From positions 1 through 23,722 of the forward strand of contig CAZKWE010000031.1 of NCBI GenBank assembly GCA_964556545.1: a DNA stretch of 23,722 nt, read 5' to 3'. This DNA is from JALSKU01 sp964556545 (GTDB taxonomy: Bacteria > Campylobacterota > Campylobacteria > Campylobacterales > JALSKU01). A program made the translations under genes and the position numbers. The number at the start of each line of letters is the position of its first letter. Within the stretch, counting starts at the first letter, position 1. The notes under the pieces are model-generated. The model was not told the origin of the DNA and ran no database searches. It worked only from the letters and a program-made list of their open reading frames with translations. Positions 1 to 6,138 of this stretch are shown piece by piece.

Positions 1-153
1 ACACAAACAAAAATAAAATCTATGATTGTTTCTCTCGCCGACAGGCGTAGCATAAGTTTTACCCCACAAAATTTTAAAATTTTGTGGGGACCCCAAAGTG
101 ATAGGAATTTTTGCTGGAATTCATTTCCGGCAAAAAGGAGAATTTAAAATGAA
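1..153 (+). repeat. Structured intergenic repeat, left copy (leads into the OppB-like permease)
   Basis: This segment matches the reverse complement of about 16732-16883 almost base for base, from the window edge to the start codon of the next gene. It contains, in order: an AT-rich lead (1-30); a short CGCC/GGCG hairpin (about 38-49); a perfect 28-bp palindrome with arm CCCCACAAAATTTT at 62-89; and a 12-bp hairpin at 108-136 that touches the Shine-Dalgarno sequence GGAG at 137-140. The true left end may lie outside the window. It encodes no plausible protein. A structured dispersed repeat or regulatory leader is the best description; the family is not one I can name. Confidence 0.9.
108..140 (+). 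promoter_or_regulatory. Leader hairpin abutting the Shine-Dalgarno site of the OppB-like gene
   Basis: Arms TTTTTGCTGGAA (108-119) and TTCCGGCAAAAA (125-136) pair over 12 bp with one U-G wobble and a 5-nt loop. The ribosome-binding sequence AAGGAG (135-140) follows directly, and ATG 149 is 8 nt further on. The position suggests that folding could limit or tune ribosome access. The equivalent hairpin in the right copy differs at two bases, and both changes keep the pairing. A regulatory role is inferred. Confidence 0.55.
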
Positions 154-1114
154 AATATTTTTTAAAAAGTTAAGCTATATATTTTTAATGATGTTTATCA
201 TATCGCTTATCTCTTTTATTGCAATTCATATAGCACCGAATTCATTTTTTGCCAGCGGTGAGTTAAATCCCAATATAACAAAGGATTCAATTGAACATTT
301 AAAAAAAATATATGGGCTTGACAAGCCTTTGATGATGCAATATTTTTCATGGATATGGGCTATGATTCATCTTGATTTTGGTGTATCTTTTGCAAGTGGC
401 AAAATGGTAAAAGATGAAATATTAAGTCGAATAGGCATAACGCTTCTTATGAATTTTATCTCTTTGGTGCTTGTTTTTGTATTTTCTGTATATCTTGGCA
501 TAAAATCAGCATTAAAACAGGGGAGCGTTTTTGATAAATCTGCAAAGCAGTTTTTTTTAGTAAGTTATGCTATGCCGTCATTTTATCTTGCACTTTTATT
601 GGTATCGTTTTTTGCTGTTTATTTAAAATGGTTTCCGATATCCGGGCTACACTCGATAGAGCAAAAAGAAGGATTGCAATGGTATATGGACTATGCATGG
701 CATTTGGTGCTTCCTATATTTGTTATGGTTTTTGGAGGAGTCGGAACATTGAGTATGTATGTTAGAAGTTTAAGTCTTGATATATTAAAGAGTGATTATA
801 TATTTTTTGCGAAAAGCAGAGGACTTGACGAAAAGATAATTTTTAAAAAATTTATAGTACCGAATCTGTACCCTCCCATTATAACAATACTCGGACTTTC
901 ATTGCCCGGAATGATAGGTGGCAGTGTTATTTTGGAATCTATTTTTTCTATAAACGGTATGGGACTTCTCTTTTTTCAAAGTGCAATGAGCAGAGATTAT
1001 CCGGTTATTATGGGGATACTCATCATTTCAACTTTTTTAACACTTTTTGGAAATATAGTAGCTGATTTGTTGCTTTTAAAGTTAAATCCTCATTTTGCAA
1101 GAGCAAAAAGATGA
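149..1114 (+). CDS. ABC transporter permease, OppB/DppB/NikB family
   Basis: This 321-residue inner-membrane permease belongs to the peptide/nickel ABC importer family. It has an N-terminal membrane segment (about 8-30), an extracytoplasmic loop with the family-typical YGLDKP and DFGVS stretches (55-80), and further helices near 97-118, 136-160, 186-206, 243-265 and 285-311. The cytoplasmic coupling loop (EAA-type) is AKSRGLDEKIIFKKFIVPN at about 221-239. The ATG at 149 has AAGGAG 8 nt upstream; an in-frame GTG at 98 lies inside the repeat and lacks a ribosome-binding site. No second permease, ATPase or binding protein lies downstream, so partners must be upstream of the window or elsewhere. 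The substrate (oligopeptide, nickel or other) cannot be decided from this subunit. Confidence 0.9.
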   Translation: MKIFFKKLSYIFLMMFIISLISFIAIHIAPNSFFASGELNPNITKDSIEHLKKIYGLDKPLMMQYFSWIWAMIHLDFGVSFASGKMVKDEILSRIGITLLMNFISLVLVFVFSVYLGIKSALKQGSVFDKSAKQFFLVSYAMPSFYLALLLVSFFAVYLKWFPISGLHSIEQKEGLQWYMDYAWHLVLPIFVMVFGGVGTLSMYVRSLSLDILKSDYIFFAKSRGLDEKIIFKKFIVPNLYPPIITILGLSLPGMIGGSVILESIFSINGMGLLFFQSAMSRDYPVIMGILIISTFLTLFGNIVADLLLLKLNPHFARAKR

Positions 1115-1129
1115 TTAGATTATTGGAGG

Positions 1130-1163
1130 TACCCTTATTTTAGAGGTATCTTTAATTTTTTTG
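1130..1163 (+). terminator. Probable Rho-independent terminator after the permease gene
   Basis: Arms TACC (1130-1133) and GGTA (1145-1148) pair, and pairing continues past a bulged C as U-A and U-G. G-U pairs can extend the stem outward to 1125 and 1153. A T-rich tract follows (1151-1162). It overlaps the end of the opposing TusA-like gene. The stem is short, so confidence is moderate. The same architecture recurs at 9016-9045. Confidence 0.5.
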
Positions 1164-1379
1164 GATAATTATCTTCCAACCTCCTGTTTTTTCTTTTTCT
1201 TTAGATAGGACTTTATGTCCTTCTTTTTCTACTGAGTCGGGTAAATTGTTTATGGCTGAGCCGTCATCTATATAAAGTTCAAGTATATCATCTTTGTTCA
1301 TTTGGGATAATTCTATTTTTGTTTTAGCAAAATTAATCGGACATTTTATACCTCTGAAATCTTTAATTATTCTGCTCAT
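1152..1379 (-). CDS. TusA/SirA-like sulfurtransferase (CPxN variant)
   Basis: This 75-residue protein has the TusA/SirA fold signature: an early DFRGIKCPINFAKTKIEL segment (7-24) with the sulfur-carrying cysteine at C13, then a two-layer alpha/beta pattern ending GGWKIIIQ. The classical motif is CPxP; here it is CPIN, so the second proline is replaced. TusA proteins accept persulfide sulfur on this cysteine and pass it to tRNA thiolation, molybdenum cofactor or other routes. The ATG overlaps the stop of the upstream E1-like gene by 4 nt (ATGA), so the two are translationally coupled. A sulfur relay from or to the E1-like protein is the likely role; the end product is unknown. Confidence 0.8.
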   Translation of the reverse strand: MSRIIKDFRGIKCPINFAKTKIELSQMNKDDILELYIDDGSAINNLPDSVEKEGHKVLSKEKEKTGGWKIIIQKN

Positions 1380-2170
1380 TTTAAATCACACTCCTGTATT
1401 TCATAATCTTGCAATTCTTTTATACCGTGTTTTGAGCATACTCTGCAATCTTCATTTTTTTTGAAATTTATTTTATCAAAATCCATACTAAGTGCATCAA
1501 ATATAAGAAGTTTATTGCTTAAAAGTTCACCGCAGTTTGTTAAATATTTGATGGCTTCTGTTGCTTGAATCGTTCCAAGCATTCCGGCAATCGTTCCAAG
1601 TACTCCGGCACTTGAGCATGTAGGAGTACTTTGAAGAGGAGGAGGTTCGTTGAAAACACAGGCATAACAGGCTGATTTATGAGGAAGTACCGTCATAGTT
1701 TGGCCGCTAAATCTTAATATACCCCCATGAGAAAAAGGCTTGTTTGTAAGCACACATGCATCATTTATAAGAAATTTTGTAGCAAAATTATCACATCCGT
1801 CTATGATAAAATCATACTCTTTTATAATATCAAGTATATTTGTTTTGTTTATAAATGTTTCATATGTATTGATGATGATATCCGGATTGATTGCGAGCAT
1901 TTTTTGTTTTGCTGAAACAACTTTTGGAATTCCTATATCATTTGTGGTATGTATAACTTGTCTTTGTAAATTGCTAAGATCAACCTTGTCGGCATCTGCT
2001 ATACCTATGGTACCTACTCCGGCAGCCGCAAGATAAAGAGCAACAGGGCTGCCAAGACCTCCTGCGCCGATGATAAGTACTTTTGAGTTTAAAAGTTTTA
2101 ACTGTCCGTCTACCCCTATATCCTGCAAGATAATATGTCTTGCATATCTTTCTATCTGATCATCTCTCAT
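1376..2170 (-). CDS. HesA/MoeB/ThiF-family adenylyltransferase (E1-like)
   Basis: This 264-residue protein is an E1-like enzyme that adenylates the C-terminal glycine of a ubiquitin-like sulfur carrier (MoaD, ThiS or similar). The nucleotide-binding GAGGLG is at 35-40, and RQVIH and the DGCDNF segment (124-129) are family hallmarks. Four zinc-ligand cysteines form CYAC (168-171) and CRVC (242-245). C185 in PTCSSAGV is a candidate for the conserved cysteine of the crossover loop. It lies 6 nt downstream of nusA and overlaps the TusA-like gene by 4 nt. MoeB and ThiF cannot be separated from sequence alone, and no carrier-protein gene is next to it. Confidence 0.88.
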   Translation of the reverse strand: MRDDQIERYARHIILQDIGVDGQLKLLNSKVLIIGAGGLGSPVALYLAAAGVGTIGIADADKVDLSNLQRQVIHTTNDIGIPKVVSAKQKMLAINPDIIINTYETFINKTNILDIIKEYDFIIDGCDNFATKFLINDACVLTNKPFSHGGILRFSGQTMTVLPHKSACYACVFNEPPPLQSTPTCSSAGVLGTIAGMLGTIQATEAIKYLTNCGELLSNKLLIFDALSMDFDKINFKKNEDCRVCSKHGIKELQDYEIQECDLK

Positions 2171-2176
2171 TATATA

Positions 2177-3295
2177 TCATTCACCAAAAAGAGATTTTAG
2201 AGCATTTATATCCGTAGTTTTTTCTTCTTTTTTTGTGCTATCTTCTATAGCGGATGTTCCTTCTCTTTCTACCAATTCTATCTCATAACCACTTAACATG
2301 GAAGCGAGTCTTATATTTATACCGCTTTTGCCTATTGCTTTTGATTTTTGATCGCTTGGCAATGTAACTATCGCTTTTTTACCTTCTATTTTTACATTTG
2401 AAACAATAGCCGGACTTAGGGCTTTTGTGATATAAATTTCAGGGATACCGGAATACTCTATACAGTCTATATTTTCATTTTTAAGCTCTTTGCTGACAGC
2501 CATTATCCTGACACCTCTGGTCCCTACTGTGGCACCTACTGGATCAATATTTGGATGGTGTGAGCTAAGAGATACTTTTGCTCTTTCTCCCGGAATTCTT
2601 GCAACATCATGCACTATAACATTTCTGTCTTTTATCTCGGGTACTTCAAGTTCAAGAAGTTTTTCCAAAAATTTTGGTGTTGTTCTTGAGAGTTCGACTA
2701 TCATACCTTTGTTTGCATCAATATAAACTTTTCTTATAACACTTTTTACAACATTTCCGACTTTGAAAACTTCACCTTTTATTCTGTTTTTTCTTGGCAG
2801 TATGGCTCTTACTTCATCAATTTCTATAAAAGTATTTTCTTCAAAGTCTACCCTAACAACAGTACCGGATATGAGTGAACCTATTTTTTTTTGATATTTT
2901 TCAAAAATTTTATCTTCCAATAATCTTTGTATATGAAATTCAAGCTCTCTTTGAAGAACTGCCGAAGCGGTTCTTCCAAGGTTATCAAGAGGCAATTCAT
3001 AAGTTAATTCATCTCCTACTTCTATATCAGGATCGATCTCTTTTGCTTTTGAGAGAGTCATATGGTTTTCGTTGTCGGCTTTAGCTCTTTCATCATCATC
3101 TGCCACTACTATAACTTTTTGATAAAGTTTTAAATTTTTTGTTTTTTCGTCTATAATGACTTCATATTCATACTCATCACCATATACTTTTTTGGCTGTA
3201 TTTAAAAGAGACTTGATAACTACATCTCTTACATTCTCTTTGCCCAACCCTTTTTCATGGGCTATTGATTCCATTATGTCAACTATCTTTTCCAT
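2177..3295 (-). CDS. nusA: Transcription termination/antitermination protein NusA
   Basis: This is a 372-residue RNA polymerase-binding elongation factor. The N-terminal polymerase-binding domain spans about 1-130, the S1 domain about 138-200, and two KH domains follow, with GATVGTRGVRI at 254-264 and AIGKSGINIRL at 320-330. A short acidic tail ends in ALKSLFGE. The C-terminal acidic repeats of E. coli NusA are absent. The ATG at 3295 gives the canonical MEKIVDIMESIAHEKG start. An upstream in-frame start at 3385 would lie upstream of the proposed -10 box, so I reject it. It leads a three-gene set with the E1-like and TusA-like genes, an unusual partnership for nusA. Confidence 0.95.
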   Translation of the reverse strand: MEKIVDIMESIAHEKGLGKENVRDVVIKSLLNTAKKVYGDEYEYEVIIDEKTKNLKLYQKVIVVADDDERAKADNENHMTLSKAKEIDPDIEVGDELTYELPLDNLGRTASAVLQRELEFHIQRLLEDKIFEKYQKKIGSLISGTVVRVDFEENTFIEIDEVRAILPRKNRIKGEVFKVGNVVKSVIRKVYIDANKGMIVELSRTTPKFLEKLLELEVPEIKDRNVIVHDVARIPGERAKVSLSSHHPNIDPVGATVGTRGVRIMAVSKELKNENIDCIEYSGIPEIYITKALSPAIVSNVKIEGKKAIVTLPSDQKSKAIGKSGINIRLASMLSGYEIELVEREGTSAIEDSTKKEEKTTDINALKSLFGE

Positions 3296-3367
3296 CTTTT
3301 TCTCTTCATTGTTATTTTGCAATAGATTAAAACTGGGATGATTTGATTTTATCTTTTGCAGATAATT

Positions 3368-3373
3368 ATTATA
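3368..3373 (-). promoter_or_regulatory. Candidate -10 box (TATAAT) for nusA
   Basis: On the minus strand TATAAT occurs about 73 nt upstream of the nusA ATG, predicting a leader of about 65 nt. There is no convincing -35, which is usual for Campylobacterota sigma-70 promoters. It lies within the 198-bp divergent spacer (3296-3493). Confidence 0.45.
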
Positions 3374-3441
3374 CATAAAAATCACTTAAACATAACAAAA
3401 GCACAAATTTATGATTTTTTAGATAAAATATCAGCTACTTA

Positions 3442-3447
3442 TATACT
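3442..3447 (+). promoter_or_regulatory. Candidate -10 box (TATACT) for the miaB-xer-pil-like operon
   Basis: TATACT lies in the AT-rich divergent spacer, 46 nt before the ATG at 3494, with a T-rich stretch upstream. A second weaker match, TATACA, is at 3457-3462. No other promoter-like site is evident in front of the eight-gene operon. Confidence 0.3.
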
Positions 3448-3493
3448 CAATTTGTTTATACAGTGAGTACAACTTAAAACTAAAGAGGAAGAT

Positions 3494-3736
3494 ATGCAAT
3501 TAAAATTGGCTAAAACTGAACTTGGTACAAAATCAAAAAAGATAAAATTGGAAAAAATTGAAGAGATAGTTAAAAATGAAGGTCAAAAGATATTTTATTT
3601 TGATAAAGATAATTCTCATAAAGATTTGGTTGCTTTGGTAGAACATTTTGAAGAAATGGGATACAGTGTTTATTTAAGAGAGATAAAATATACTCTTGAT
3701 GAAAATGATTATATATATGAGATACATATACTTTAG
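3494..3736 (+). CDS. HP0268-like small nuclease-fold protein
   Basis: This 80-residue protein closely resembles, as I recall it, Helicobacter pylori HP0268. It shares the core FYFDKDNSHKDLVALVEHF (about 34-52), then YLREIKYTLDENDYIYEIHI at the end. HP0268 is reported as a small alpha/beta protein with nicking endonuclease and ribonuclease activity, and it also sits next to miaB. The ATG has GAGGAAG about 7 nt upstream. Its stop overlaps the ribosome-binding site of miaB, so it heads the operon. Nuclease activity here is inferred from the relative and has no separate support in this sequence. Confidence 0.8.
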   Translation: MQLKLAKTELGTKSKKIKLEKIEEIVKNEGQKIFYFDKDNSHKDLVALVEHFEEMGYSVYLREIKYTLDENDYIYEIHIL

Positions 3737-3744
3737 GAACAAAA

Positions 3745-5058
3745 GTGCAAAACTCTTGTAAAAAACTATATGTAGAAACTTTGGGATGTGCTATGAATGT
3801 GCGTGATAGTGAGCATATGATAGCTGAATTAACCCGAAAAGAGGGATATAAACTCACTAAAGATCCCAAAGAAGCTGATCTTATACTTATCAATACTTGC
3901 AGTGTAAGAGAAAAACCCGTTCATAAACTCTTCTCTGAAATAGGAGCTTTTAACAAGATAAAAAAAGATAATGCCAAGATAGGAGTTTGCGGGTGTACGG
4001 CAAGTCATCTCGGCGAAGAGATTATCAAAAAAGCACCAAGTGTAAGTTTTGTTTTGGGGGCAAGAAATGTCTCAAAGATAACAAAGGCAATCAAAAAAGA
4101 CAATTTTATAGAAACGGATATAAACTATGATGAGAGCGAATATGCTTTTGGGGATTTTAGAAGTTCTCTTTATAAAGCATATATCAATATTTCAATAGGC
4201 TGCGACAAACAGTGTACTTACTGCATCGTGCCTCATACCAGAGGAGATGAAATATCGATACCTCCCGCGATTATTATAAATGAAGTAAAAAAAGCTGTAA
4301 ACAGTGGTGCAAAAGAGATATTTTTATTGGGTCAAAATGTAAATAACTACGGAGTTAGATTTGGTGATAAAAACCAACCAAAAATGGATTTTAGCGACCT
4401 TTTGGAAATGGTAAGCGAGATTGAGGGAGTTGAGAGAATTCGTTTTACTTCTCCTCACCCTTTGCATATGGATGATAAGTTTTTAAAAGTTTTTGCAACC
4501 AATCCCAAAATTTGTAAATCAATGCATATGCCTCTTCAAAGCGGATCTACGGAAATTCTTAAAAAAATGAAGAGAGGATATTCTAAAGAGTGGTTTCTTG
4601 ATAGAGCTTTAAAACTTAGAGAAATGGTAAAAGATGTACATATCAGCACAGATATTATTGTAGCATTTCCGGGTGAAAGAGATAAGGATTTTGAAGACAC
4701 ATTAGATGTGGTAAAAAAGGTTAGATTTGAGCAAATGTTCTCTTTTAAGTATTCTCCAAGACCTCTTACAAAAGCAGCTAAATTTAAAGAGCAAATACCA
4801 AATGAAGTAGCAAGAACGAGACTGAAAATACTTCAGGATTTACATACGGATATTATTGATCAAATAAGTACAGATCAAATGGGAAAAAAATTTAGTGTAC
4901 TTTTTGAAGAGCTAAAGTCAAACGGTATGATTGCCGGCAGAAGTGATAATAACTTTATGATACAGGCCGAAGGAAGCGAAGAGTATCTTGGCAAATTTGC
5001 AGATGTAGTGATAACTAATCCAAAAAGAATGGTGCTTTATGGAGATATAATTGAATAA
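3745..5058 (+). CDS. miaB: tRNA-2-methylthio-N6-isopentenyladenosine synthase MiaB
   Basis: This 437-residue radical-SAM methylthiotransferase adds a methylthio group to i6A37 of tRNAs that read UNN codons. The N-terminal UPF0004 domain carries cluster-binding cysteines C15, C52 and C84. The radical-SAM motif CxxxCxxC is C153/C157/C160 within GCDKQCTYCIVPHTRG. A C-terminal TRAM domain ends the protein. The start is GTG 3745, with AGGA 6 nt upstream; no upstream ATG fits. The stop overlaps the start of the DUF374 gene by 8 nt. The CIVPHTRG sequence separates it from its paralogue RimO, which is also in this window. Confidence 0.95.
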   Translation: MQNSCKKLYVETLGCAMNVRDSEHMIAELTRKEGYKLTKDPKEADLILINTCSVREKPVHKLFSEIGAFNKIKKDNAKIGVCGCTASHLGEEIIKKAPSVSFVLGARNVSKITKAIKKDNFIETDINYDESEYAFGDFRSSLYKAYINISIGCDKQCTYCIVPHTRGDEISIPPAIIINEVKKAVNSGAKEIFLLGQNVNNYGVRFGDKNQPKMDFSDLLEMVSEIEGVERIRFTSPHPLHMDDKFLKVFATNPKICKSMHMPLQSGSTEILKKMKRGYSKEWFLDRALKLREMVKDVHISTDIIVAFPGERDKDFEDTLDVVKKVRFEQMFSFKYSPRPLTKAAKFKEQIPNEVARTRLKILQDLHTDIIDQISTDQMGKKFSVLFEELKSNGMIAGRSDNNFMIQAEGSEEYLGKFADVVITNPKRMVLYGDIIE

Positions 5059-5686
5059 AAAAAGCAAAAGAAAACTCATCTCTTTGCTTTTACCTCCGAT
5101 AGGGTACTTTCTGATAAGACTTATATATGCAACCTGTAAAAAAAAATATTATTTGCCTAAAAAGAGACTTGAAAACAGACCGTATATTATTGCTTTTTGG
5201 CACGGCAAACTTTTGATGCAACCTTTCATATACAATAAATTAAGAGATAAGCCGAAAGTTGCTACAATGATTAGTGAACATTTTGATGGAGAAATTATAG
5301 CAAAAATCATAAAATATTTTCACTTTGAATCCATAAGAGGAAGTACTAAAAAAGGAGCAGTAAAGGTTTTAAAAGAATCTTTTAAAAAAGTTAATCAAGG
5401 GTATGACATAGCTATCACTCCTGACGGTCCAAGGGGTCCGAAACACAGTATAGCTGACGGTATAGTATCTATTGCACAAAAGAAAAATTTGCAGATAGTC
5501 GCCTGTAATTTCTATGCAGATAAGTTTTGGAGACTTAAGAGTTGGGATGGTTTTATGATACCCAAGCCTTTTTCAAAGATTTGTTTGTATGCCTGTGAGC
5601 CTTTTAGCATAGAAGGAACAGAAAAAGAAGATGCCAAAAAAAAGATAAAAACAGTTTTGATGGAAAAAGAGGAGAGTTTATGCTAA
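5051..5686 (+). CDS. DUF374 / lysophospholipid acyltransferase-like protein
   Basis: This 211-residue protein matches the DUF374 family, which is related to lysophospholipid acyltransferases and probably acts on membrane lipid or lipid A precursors. It has a hydrophobic N-terminus (9-27), an acyltransferase-type AFWHG block (48-52), ISEHFDGE (74-81), RGSTKKG (96-102) and TPDGPRGP (123-130). Start choice: TTG 5051 has GGAG 6 nt upstream and overlaps the miaB stop; no ATG fits. A run of nine A (5138-5146) encodes three lysines after C29. The same gene follows miaB in C. jejuni, from memory. The reaction it catalyses is not established. Confidence 0.8.
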   Translation: MNKKSKRKLISLLLPPIGYFLIRLIYATCKKKYYLPKKRLENRPYIIAFWHGKLLMQPFIYNKLRDKPKVATMISEHFDGEIIAKIIKYFHFESIRGSTKKGAVKVLKESFKKVNQGYDIAITPDGPRGPKHSIADGIVSIAQKKNLQIVACNFYADKFWRLKSWDGFMIPKPFSKICLYACEPFSIEGTEKEDAKKKIKTVLMEKEESLC

Positions 5687-6138
5687 AAAAAATTTTATTT
5701 ATTTTTTTACTTATACTTTTATCTTTTTTGATTGTTTACTTTTTTTTATTTAACGATTCTTATAAAAAATCACTTCAAGCAAGAGTTTACTTTGGTTTAG
5801 GCGAATATGATAAAGCTTATATGCTATCTAATGAGGCTTATCTTAAAGATCCGTATAATAGAATGGCTTTAACAATTTTAAATGCCAGCAAAGCATCTTT
5901 GAAATATAAAAAGTATATAAAAGATGCAAAAAAATATCTCATACAAATCAAAAAAATAAGCGGTAAAAAAAGTATTACTCCGAGTGAATTGGCAAAGATA
6001 AAATTAATTTGTGAAGTTATGACGGGACAGTATGAAAAGTTAAAACCTATAGTGATTAGTGATGGCGATTTGGTAGAAAACTCAACAAAAGAGTATAAAA
6101 AATTTAAGAAAATTTATGAAGAACTTTTTAAAAAATAA
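5680..6138 (+). CDS. Membrane-anchored TPR-like protein, unknown function
   Basis: This 152-residue protein has a hydrophobic N-terminal segment (about 4-25) that should anchor it with the rest outside the cytoplasm. One recognisable TPR-like helical pair (about 33-66, with ARVYFGLGEYDKAY and AYLKDPYN) follows, then lysine-rich helices. No catalytic motif is visible. The ATG is preceded by GAGGAG and overlaps the acyltransferase-like gene by 7 nt. Its 3' end overlaps the Xer gene by 23 nt. The tight coupling shows it is part of this operon but does not reveal its role. Confidence 0.75.
   Translation: MLKKILFIFLLILLSFLIVYFFLFNDSYKKSLQARVYFGLGEYDKAYMLSNEAYLKDPYNRMALTILNASKASLKYKKYIKDAKKYLIQIKKISGKKSITPSELAKIKLICEVMTGQYEKLKPIVISDGDLVENSTKEYKKFKKIYEELFKK

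Noticed and set aside
98..148. In-frame N-terminal extension of the permease through the repeat (peptide MIGIFAGIHF...), and the same ahead of dnaX
   Set aside because: The GTG has no ribosome-binding site, the peptide arises from the repeat in both places, and good starts with AAGGAG follow downstream.
1740..2036. 98-codon open frame antisense to the MoeB/ThiF-like gene
   Set aside because: It is the reverse frame of a well-supported gene, has no ribosome-binding site and no recognisable protein features.
3296..3493. Possible small RNA or riboswitch in the nusA / HP0268-like spacer
   Set aside because: The 198-bp spacer is AT-rich with promoter-like motifs but no stable GC-containing hairpin or known riboswitch core.
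5138..5146. A9 run in the DUF374 gene as a phase-variation switch
   Set aside because: It encodes three lysines near the N-terminus in an AT-rich genome; phase variation in this phylum mostly uses G/C runs, and similar A-runs occur elsewhere in the window by chance.
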